Source: Nymphaea colorata (taxonomy: Eukaryota > Streptophyta > Magnoliopsida > Nymphaeales > Nymphaeaceae). Taken from it: a stretch of 64,000 nt of DNA. The notes under the pieces are model-generated. The model did not search any database, was not told the origin of the DNA, and saw only the letters and a list, made by a program, of their open reading frames with translations. Position numbers and translations under genes: made by a program. The number at the start of each line of letters is the position of its first letter. Position 1 is the first letter of the stretch. The stretch lies in assembly GCF_008831285.2 (NCBI RefSeq), contig NC_045143.1:22572302-22636301 (forward strand), in the 5' to 3' direction. Shown here one piece after another: positions 56,826 to 64,000 of this stretch.

Positions 56826-59800
56826 TGATACGGGTCAACCTTCGACTTGGCCGAGAGCAGCCACTTATGAGGTTAAGAGCAGCCATAGCGGGCAGAACAA
56901 GGCTGCCCTTCATGTGGAACCAGGCCTTCATGGCCGTGTTGACCCCAAAATAGGTCAAGAGGGAGGAGTGGGAGGCGTAGAGCAGCTGGTGCAATCCTTG
57001 CATGCAAATGGAATTTAGCTTAGAATTGAAGCCGAGGGAGGAGCGGGAGGAGAGGCAACGACTCTAAGCAAGGCTCTTGAATACCAAGGCGGTGGGTTGA
57101 GTCCAAGTCCGGTCTAGTCCAGCCTAGGTCTTCGCTAAACCCAGTCACTTAGGGTCAGCCTAGGGCGAGCCTAGGCAATTCGTGGTCCAAGTCAAAGTCC
57201 AAGCACACGCGGGCTAGAGGAGGACCGGCTCTAGGAATGAGACTTTAAGACTCGAGAGTGTTTTTATGCGTTTTTACTTAAGTTTTAGTGTACGCATTTG
57301 CTTTGGATTCAATTTCGTTTTGGATTGCGTTTTTGAAGTTTGGATCACATGTTTAGATCCACTTTTGATTCAGAGCTATAAATACTTTGTACTCCTTTGT
57401 TTTGGGGGGCATTATTGATTATTTGGAATGAAATTTGAGTTACTTAGTGAAATTAGCTTCTCTCTCTTCTCCTCGAGTTCTCTCTTCTTCCTTATGCGAA
57501 GTCTCTTCTCCTCCATGCCTTCTTCTATCGACTGTAGTTCAGTAGCTTAGGTAGAACAGCAGCCATTGCTGCAACACCTCGAGGTCAAGACCTTCAACCC
57601 GCGGCTTCTTCTTCTTCTCCTTGGTTTCTTTGCTCTTCTCATCCACTCGGCCAAAGGTTGATCGGCTTTGGGAGTCTCCAAGTGCTCGGCGCAAGGTAGC
57701 TCTTCCTCCCGGTTTTTCCCCACTTCAATCCAGGGCATCCACGGTGCAACCGAGCTCTTCCACCAGCAAGGTTAATGGCCACGACTCCAGCAGGGCAGGT
57801 CTTCATTGTTCTAGGCGACTAGAGAAAGGAGACATCCATCCATCCTTCGAGATCAAGAGGTAAGCGTCCTTAACGAGGAAGGAAGGGGGTGCAACGACGT
57901 TGCTTCTCTTTGAAATCGGGTTCGGCTTAGAGAGGAGGAGTTTGCTGGATTTCCAGCCAGTGATCTCTTCATTTCCACGGTGGAAACGAGTTTCAAAGTG
58001 TCTCTTACGAGTCACTCACTTTCCCCTTGATTAATTACGTCGAAACTTTGATTTCGTGCTTGAAACTAGCAATTGAACCGTGGATTTGAAGTTATAATCA
58101 GCCAGGGTCCAGTTCTGCAAATCTCGCCGGAAAGTACAGAAAAAGAGAAAGAAAAGGGATTGAAAAGAAAAGAAAAGAATAGAAAAGAATCAGCCCAAGA
58201 ATGAATTAGGAAAAGTTGAAATCCGGCGAGAAATTCCAAATTCCGGCGCACATTTGGGCGTCCGGCCACCGCTGCTACAATTCCGGCTAACATCTGGGCA
58301 TTTTCCGGCAAACTCCGGCAGAAAGCAGCAAGCCAAGACAGACCCTTCTTGCTGTACTTGGCGGACTTCAGCGGCATTAGGCGTTCTTGGTGAGAATTGG
58401 GAAAAACCGGCCAACATTTGGGGAAAAATTCCTACCGCCGGCAACCTTGAGAAACCCTAGCCGATCTTCAATTTTGGTAAGTGATTCTTCTTGCTTATTC
58501 TTTACCCTTCATCTTGACACATGGCACGATCCTGTTGAGTTAGAGAGTAGCTTGAAAGAGAGAGAAGCCAGCTCGTCATCCCCCTCCACTCTCTTTTCCA
58601 CATTTGGTGGATCACCCACCATTTGGTGAGAAGATCAAGGGGAAGATTGAGTAGCTAGGATTGATCTCCAATAGTGTAGGATCTAGCTCTTTCTCCTCCA
58701 GCCAAGTGTCCTTTCTAGAAGATTTTAGAAGTCTCTCCCCTCCAGCTCGCCCTCCACCTCATCACCCAAGTCCATCTCCCCACATTTGTTGTGCCACCTA
58801 GCTAGACACCTCATCACTCAAGTCAATCTCCCCACATTTGTTGCGCCACCTAGCTAGACACCTCACCACCTTTCCTATCCTCTCTCCTAACATCTAGGAG
58901 ATAGCCTCTACGTCCTTGCCACCTATCCTCCACTTTAGCTAGGAACTTTCCCAGCCATACACCTCAGCAACCCACCAGCCACCTCACCTAGACACCTCAC
59001 CGAATCCCTAGCCTCTCTCCTACTTACTTGGGAGATAGCCCTTCTAGAAGTGCCACCTCGCCTAGTATCTTGGAGCTTGATTCCTAGTGATATCTCCTCC
59101 ATATTCTCTGCCCCCTTATCCTCCACCGAGCCACCCTAGCCCACACTTGAGTTACCTCAAGTTACTGCACCCCATTTCCCCTTACCATTCCCATTTCCTC
59201 AAACCGAGCAGCCTAAACCTACCCTAGCTACATTGTAGGAACCCACAATTTAGGCCCTTCCCTTCACCCGGTCAACCTAGGATTTGAACCTTAGGACCCA
59301 CCTTGCCTAACCTTCCATTGACCCAGCTCATTGGCCGAACCTAGCCCGGGCCCACCTGGTCCGAGCTCACCCTGCCCAAGACCCGCACCTAGTTGGTTCC
59401 AACCCTAGTCCACAAGGAAGTCCGCCTAGTGCATCCTTGAGAGTCTTGGAACCGGCGGGTCTTGCCCCAGCCATCTCCGGCATCCCCAGGCCGCCACCGG
59501 CCACCTCTGCTACTTTTCCGGCGACCCTCCGGCGTGGATCCCAGCAGGTCCCCAAGTCAGCCAGCAAGTGTATGGAGAGCTCCTAGGCGATTTCAGCAAG
59601 GAGATTCCTCAACCGCGTGACCCTTGGAGCGCTCTCAACCACCAACCGGCGTCTTCATCATTGGAGTTCCAGCCAGACGCCAGCCACCTTCTTCGTGTTG
59701 CTGATAGTCCTCGAGTGTGGAATCTCACCTCGAGGCGTGTGGTTGCTTCGCCAAGCTAGCCTTGTCCGGTACACCCTACCCCTTCTCTTTAGACTCGATG

Positions 59801-60241
59801 GTGGTAGCATTTTATTTCTGCATTTTGATTTCAGCCCGACCTTGGGGTCGTCGTTGTGCATAGAGGGACCTCCGCGGCACTGCGCCAAGGACACGACCTC
59901 GTGCCGACATTAGCCTCCTACGGACGGGTGTGGTTTGTTCGATTAGGCTTGGTTTGCATGGTTTGTTTGAGTGAGTTTGAGTGATTTCTACATATGTATC
60001 GCTTCCGCTTATATTAGCCTCACAGCTTTTAGATTTGTGTAGTAGGATTTGCTTGGGTTTGGGATTAGCCATTCTTGTATTCCGCTGCCTATTTGGGATT
60101 TTTAAGTCGGGGTCCTGTCCGACTGGGTAGTGTCATTGTTTTATTTGTCCTAGGAAGTCTTCTGGTTGGTCCAAGGTGATCTTGGGGGTTGGCACGGCCG
60201 TCGGCTTCAGACTTTGGTCGGCCGCGGGCAAGACCCTACCA
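56826..60241 (+). repeat. E5 5' LTR
   Basis: TGATACGGGTC...ACCCTACCA, 3416 bp. The start encodes the protein tail (frame as in the 3' copy). TATAAATA at 57377-57384, GTAAGT at 58477-58482, an AAAAG microsatellite at about 58160-58190, a repeated CACCTAGCTAGACACCTCA phrase at about 58790-58870, and the GTGTGGTTTGT module from about 59930. No supported gene. Confidence 0.92.
57377..57384 (+). promoter_or_regulatory. TATA box of LTR5
   Basis: TATAAATA about 550 bp into the LTR, followed by CTCTCTCTT-rich sequence about 80 bp on, as in the other LTRs. Confidence 0.6.
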
Positions 60242-60965
60242 ATTTGGTATCAGAGCCGCTTTGGGGTTTAAAGCAGAAGATACAGCGACAGTTTTCAGGA
60301 TTTGGTGTTTTCAACGTGGTTAGACATCGCAGTTTCCAGCCATTGCTTAGTCGGCTTCCTGAGGACTAGCCACCTTGAACCGACTGATACCAAATCTACC
60401 AATTTGGTATCAGAGCCTCCTTGGAGCAGCAGGAAGCAAGCAGTAACCTCTTGAAGGCAGTAGAAGACAGATTAGTCAGCTTTTGTTTCCAGCAGTTTTC
60501 AGGATTTGGTTTTCAGAAATAGGCGAACTGCGGATTTCTGGTCTGTAACAGTTATCGACAGTGTATCAGCGTTTTCAGGGGGCAAACAAAGTCGGATTTG
60601 CCTCAAATTTGGTGGACAGACTTGTAATCATATGAGCTACAAAAGTTGTTTAGGGCTCCAGAAGAGATTCGGCCCTTAAGCAGACGTTTTTGGCTTTACA
60701 ACGTGCTAAAAGCCTGAACGGACAGAACCTGTCCGCGAGAGCAGTTCAGCCTGAAGATTACGTAGTTTCAGTGACTTCCCGAGGTCGAAACGAGCTGAAA
60801 TTTTCAGCATAGTCAGATAACTATATCCTCTGAGTGCTGACAAAATTTGAAGTCAAAACTCCACCCTTTGACATTTCTGTGCGTAAGTCCTTGGACTTCC
60901 TAAAAACAGTCTGGACTAAGGGTGTGCACATCGCACTACCCTAGGGTGCTTGAGCTCGAGGTGCG

Positions 60966-60993
60966 CTGTCGAGGCGTCAGGCGGACGCGACAG
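60966..60993 (+). ncRNA. Leader stem-loop 1, E5
   Basis: Outer stem CTGTC/GACAG, bulge GAG, inner stem GCGTC/GACGC, loop AGGCG. The inner stem differs from E2 (GCATC/GATGC) by a compensating A-T to G-C change. Confidence 0.78.
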
Positions 60994-61033
60994 TTTAGGC
61001 CCCACTCTTGGGCCCGGCTGAGAGCGAGAGTTA

Positions 61034-61063
61034 GCCACCGAGGCGCCAGGCGGGCACGGTGAC
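61034..61063 (+). ncRNA. Leader stem-loop 2, E5
   Basis: Outer stem GCCACC/GGTGAC and inner stem GCGCC/GGCAC, each with one mismatch; bulge GAG, loop AGGCG. Confidence 0.65.
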
Positions 61064-61253
61064 AGGCGGAACTTGTTTCCTCCTCCCTTAGCGCACACAA
61101 GGCAGAAGTGTGGGCTGATAGACAACGGGCAGAAAAGTTGATTACAGCAGGTTTTTCGCAGCATAGGATTTTTTTTAAGAGTGGCAGTGTGTCAGTGTGT
61201 TTGGTTTCAGCAGTAGCATAGGATTTGTTTTGGCAGTTTGCTTGCTAGAATAG

Positions 61254-63944
61254 ATGACGGATATAGGTGCCCGTTTGGAAGGATCCAAAATGGAGCTGTT
61301 TCTAAGCACCTATGAGAATGGGAAGTACATAGGGAGGCTTTGGTTAGTCCGAGGGGAGACTTGGAACCAAGGGCCAAGATATATATACATCAAGGCTGGT
61401 AGCTCGCCCTACTGCGATTGGGTTATACAACACCCTAGTGTACAAGGGTGCCATTTTCAATTGGCAGTCGATAAAGTTGCTCGTAACATCTGGATCATCA
61501 ATGACACAGACACGGGTAGACTTAGTGTTGTTGGTCATGGGGAGATATTTCAACGTTGGGTGCAAATCTATCCAGGTGAAGTCATCAAAGTGGGATCTAT
61601 GGACCATTATTTCGAGTTGACAGAAAGAACCTCTTATGTGGCCACAGAGCAAAGAGAGCCTCACATGGAGCCTAGTGAAGCACGTACCATTCCTCACATA
61701 GTAGGGACACCACCTCTTGAGAAAGACTCAACCAAAGAGAAAGAAATGCATCATACGAGTCACGAGTGGGAGAAGTATGATCAAACACTCAAGGAAATCA
61801 AGGAAATGTTGAAAGCCTTGACCCCTACTAAAGAAAGAGGAAATCATGTAAAGCCACAACCACTTCCACGAAAAACGGGCAATGCTCAAACTTATAGGAG
61901 GATCTACTCAAAAAAAGGTCTCCTTCCCAAGCCCGGACCTCTTCAAGGAGAAACGCAAACTATGACTACACAGAATGCCATTTCTACTTATAAGGTCATA
62001 GCCCATCCAAAAGAGACTAAACCAGCCATCCAACCAAAGCCAGCAGAGGAAAAGGTTGAGAAAAAGGGCACTACAAAGCCCAAAGTGGATGCTGAAGCAA
62101 TGAGTCGAGTTCTATCAAAGGGGTGTGAAAGCAAAGACAAACTCGACACATTACCTCTTGGTAAGGCAGTGCATAATACCAAGGATGTTGAGTCAATCGC
62201 ATCATGGACCACCCAGGAAATTTTGGACGAGATTGATCTCCTATGTCAGGATTTCGATCTAAGTGAGGAACCCGCACCTAGTCTGATCCAGTTAGTATCA
62301 CAAGAAGATCAGCTTAAGAATGAAATGCAGGGATCCAGTTCGACATCCATACCAGGCCAAAAACAGGATGAGTCTTTAAGGTGTCAAGCTCCACCCACGA
62401 GAGAAAAAGAAGAACCTTATGAGCTTGAACCCCTTGAGCACATACTTCCAAATGATACCGTGGAATTAGTCAAGTACCAATTACAGGAAGAACTCATTCT
62501 AGATGGAAACGGGCCCCTCGACAATGAGAGCATAGGATCCAACTCCGGAGATGCCCCCATGGAGATGGAAGAAGTAGGGCATCCCACCAAGGACGAGAGC
62601 ATGCAACCACCTCCTCTTCCTGCCCAAGATAACATAGAATCTCAGGAGGGTGGTACGAACTTGAATCTCTCAAAGTCTTCTTGTACCAAGACACGGATGA
62701 AGCTCCAACAATGGGCGACCCAAATAATAGCAAGTGAAATTTCACGACACCCACAAGAGGGCCCAGTTTGTGGGTTGACCCGAACGAAATCTAAAGAGGT
62801 CATCCATTACCAAAGGCAAAAGAAGAGCCCTAGCAAACCTGGGCTTGGGCAAAGAACTAAGCCGCCCACTATCCAGGAATTGTTAGAGGAAGAAATTTTG
62901 GCCACACCAGATGGAATCCTCCCCGAGTCAGAAAGTGAGGACATGAGCAGCTCAGAAAACCACCTTGATAGTACGAGCATCTACCTGAACATCAACCCAG
63001 AGAAAAACCACTACAACGAGGTAGATCAAGTAACCCTTAGTGCACATTCAGAACAATGCAAAGTCGAAGGGTACTCACGGGCCGCCTTAGTCTCTCCACA
63101 AAGTCAGATACATCCTAAGGAGGGTGGCCATCACCCATTCAGCAAAACGACTCTGGGGCACTACATTGAAAAGCTTTACCCAGAGCGATGGAGAGCTTAT
63201 CAGTTTCCAGACTCTCCAAATTGCAGCCGAGAGTTGTGGAATCCTTTCAGCCCACTTGGAACATGCACGACAGAGTCACCCTTAGCCCAAGACTCTGAAG
63301 GAAGAAGCACAGTAAAGGCACCTCGGGCTATAGCAAAGGATAAAGAACGAGCATTGAGCATAGTGGAGCAACAAGCTCCACGAACAGGCCGCAGGCTGTG
63401 GCAAGCCCACGATCGTGGCGAGGTCACCCCACAGTTTGAGGGCACAGAGAAGAGCAAACAGCTGCAAGGGCAGCATAGTATATATATCGGGCACCTGCCT
63501 CGCGACTATGGTCCCGGGCAATCGCGACTCAGCCGAATGGATCGAAGTAATGAAATGACTCGGGTGATTACCAAGGTTTACTCTAAAGGCCCGAGAAGGT
63601 GTTTTGTCTACTTGAGAAACTCCTTAAAGGTGCTACCTAGAGACTATGAACCAAAGAGGAAACGGAAAGAAGAGAGTGGCTGCAAGCAAGCTCACCAAAA
63701 GAAATCCTTGTTAAGAGCTTGGGGACAAGCTCCATTTCAGGAGGGTGGATCTGATACGGGTCAACCTTCGACTTGGCCGAGAGCAGCCACTAATGAGGTT
63801 AAGAGCAGCCATAGCGGGCGGAACAAGGCTGCCCTTCATGTGGAACCAGGCCTTCATGGCCGTGTTGACCCCAAAATAGGTCAAGAGGGAGGAGTGGGAG
63901 GCATAGAGCAGCTGGTGCAATCCTTGCATGCAAATGGAATTTAG
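61254..63944 (+). CDS. FHA-like protein of E5, 896 aa, intact
   Basis: The only unbroken copy of the FHA-element protein. The ATG at 61254 gives the longest frame; the ATG at 61290 (MELFLSTYENG) aligns with the E2 starts and may be the true one. FHA-like domain at about residues 13-125: beta-rich, with SSPYCDWVIQHPS, a conserved His in QGCHF, a TGRLSVVGHGE turn, and YPGEVIKVGSMDHYFEL. The usual phosphothreonine-contact residues (GR Arg, SxxH Ser) are not kept, so phosphopeptide binding is uncertain. The middle is polar and low in structure. Conserved with E2: TRMKLQQWATQ (about 480), LLEEEILATPDGILPESE, HYIEKLYPERWRAYQF (about 637-652) followed by PDSPNCSREL, and two LPRDY motifs about 48 residues apart (about 747 and 795). 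The last 64 codons lie in the 3' LTR: GQAPFQEGGSDTGQ spans the junction, then GGVGGI. No enzyme motif recognised. Not a normal host gene, as LTRs flank every copy. Confidence 0.85.
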   Translation: MTDIGARLEGSKMELFLSTYENGKYIGRLWLVRGETWNQGPRYIYIKAGSSPYCDWVIQHPSVQGCHFQLAVDKVARNIWIINDTDTGRLSVVGHGEIFQRWVQIYPGEVIKVGSMDHYFELTERTSYVATEQREPHMEPSEARTIPHIVGTPPLEKDSTKEKEMHHTSHEWEKYDQTLKEIKEMLKALTPTKERGNHVKPQPLPRKTGNAQTYRRIYSKKGLLPKPGPLQGETQTMTTQNAISTYKVIAHPKETKPAIQPKPAEEKVEKKGTTKPKVDAEAMSRVLSKGCESKDKLDTLPLGKAVHNTKDVESIASWTTQEILDEIDLLCQDFDLSEEPAPSLIQLVSQEDQLKNEMQGSSSTSIPGQKQDESLRCQAPPTREKEEPYELEPLEHILPNDTVELVKYQLQEELILDGNGPLDNESIGSNSGDAPMEMEEVGHPTKDESMQPPPLPAQDNIESQEGGTNLNLSKSSCTKTRMKLQQWATQIIASEISRHPQEGPVCGLTRTKSKEVIHYQRQKKSPSKPGLGQRTKPPTIQELLEEEILATPDGILPESESEDMSSSENHLDSTSIYLNINPEKNHYNEVDQVTLSAHSEQCKVEGYSRAALVSPQSQIHPKEGGHHPFSKTTLGHYIEKLYPERWRAYQFPDSPNCSRELWNPFSPLGTCTTESPLAQDSEGRSTVKAPRAIAKDKERALSIVEQQAPRTGRRLWQAHDRGEVTPQFEGTEKSKQLQGQHSIYIGHLPRDYGPGQSRLSRMDRSNEMTRVITKVYSKGPRRCFVYLRNSLKVLPRDYEPKRKRKEESGCKQAHQKKSLLRAWGQAPFQEGGSDTGQPSTWPRAATNEVKSSHSGRNKAALHVEPGLHGRVDPKIGQEGGVGGIEQLVQSLHANGI
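63739..63749 (+). other. E5 polypurine tract
   Basis: AGGAGGGTGGA two bases before the TG of the 3' LTR; codes EGG of the tail motif. Confidence 0.85.
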
Positions 63945-64000
63945 CTTAGAATTGAAGCCGAGGGAGGAGCGGGAGGAGAGGCAACGACTCTAAGCAAGGC
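63752..64000 (+). repeat. E5 3' LTR, first 249 bp
   Basis: Matches 56826-57074 with very few differences (for example TTATGAGG against TAATGAGG, GCAGAAC against GCGGAAC). Continues beyond the window. Confidence 0.93.

Larger units (their letters stand above)
60242..61253 (+). other. E5 leader: two primer-binding sites and paired stem-loops
   Basis: TGGTATCAGAGCC at 60245-60257 and again at 60405-60417. The second is preceded by its reverse complement (CTGATACCAAAT at 60384-60395), so a hairpin can form. GTAAGT at 60883-60888; stem-loops at 60966-60993 and 61034-61063. Same plan as E2 body 1. Confidence 0.85.
56826..64000 (+). mobile_element. E5: FHA-coding non-autonomous LTR element, right end cut by the window
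   Basis: The 5' LTR is 56826-60241, the body 60242-63751, and the 3' LTR starts at 63752 and runs off the window. Primer sites, polypurine tract and an intact ORF are present; gag, RT and integrase are absent. The right target duplication cannot be seen; the left flank is GGCTC. Confidence 0.9.

Noticed and set aside
61254-63944. The FHA-like ORF as an ordinary host gene trapped between repeats
   Set aside because: Three copies each lie between matching LTRs with primer site and polypurine tract, and the frame ends inside the LTR.
1-64000. CRISPR arrays, rRNA genes, prokaryotic operons
   Set aside because: No regularly spaced short repeats, rRNA signatures or ribosome-binding-site-spaced gene strings are visible; the window is plant repeat DNA.

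Overview
This window looks like nuclear DNA from a large, repeat-rich land-plant genome, most likely a seed plant. I see no host gene, tRNA, rRNA or CRISPR array. Almost every base belongs to LTR retrotransposons or their remnants. The plant assignment rests on Ty3/gypsy chromoviruses with an integrase chromodomain, primer-binding sites of the plant type (TGGTATCAGAGCC, complementary to the initiator Met tRNA 3' end), and LTRs of 0.8-4.4 kb. I cannot name the species.

Layout, left to right on the + strand. 1-2830 plus 14909-14918 is the 3' part of an old LTR (LTR0). It is split by element E1 (2831-14908, 5-bp duplication GTCTC), an autonomous-type chromovirus with 3.4-3.6 kb LTRs and a gag-pol frame broken by three amber codons. 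14919-14990, 43549-43553 and 56755-56763 are pieces of one 81-bp start of a reverse-oriented LTR of the E5 type. Into that short piece went a tandem array E2 (14991-43543, duplication GCTGA), laid out LTR, body, LTR, body, LTR. Element E4 also went in (43554-56754, duplication CCCAT/CCCGT); it is a younger relative of E1. A further element E3 (34101-43136, duplication CCTAG) is nested in the last LTR of E2. After a 62-bp scrap resembling the 3' end of an E3-type LTR comes E5 (56826 to beyond 64000).

E1 and E4 carry recognisable Gag, protease, reverse transcriptase, RNase H, integrase and chromodomain. E2 (two bodies) and E5 carry no gag or pol. They encode a protein of about 800-900 residues with an N-terminal forkhead-associated (FHA)-like domain, Ser/Asp/Glu-rich middle sections and a conserved C-terminal block; E5 has it intact. 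E3 encodes an intact 1444-residue protein with only a decayed retropepsin-like domain. E2, E3 and E5 therefore look non-autonomous.

Three shared parts link them to the chromoviruses. First, the leaders of E4, E2 and E5 contain the same pair of stem-loops (GAG bulge, AGGNG loop) whose stems change in compensating ways. Second, every coding frame, except where mutation has broken it, runs through the polypurine tract into the 3' LTR and ends in a similar tail (GQA...EGG/EGE, then GGxGG). Third, a U5-like module with GTGTGGTTTG recurs in every family. My reading, which is inference, is that these elements share packaging signals and that E4-like chromoviruses could mobilise the FHA elements. This family of FHA-coding LTR elements with its shared RNA stem-loops is the best candidate here for an undescribed system.
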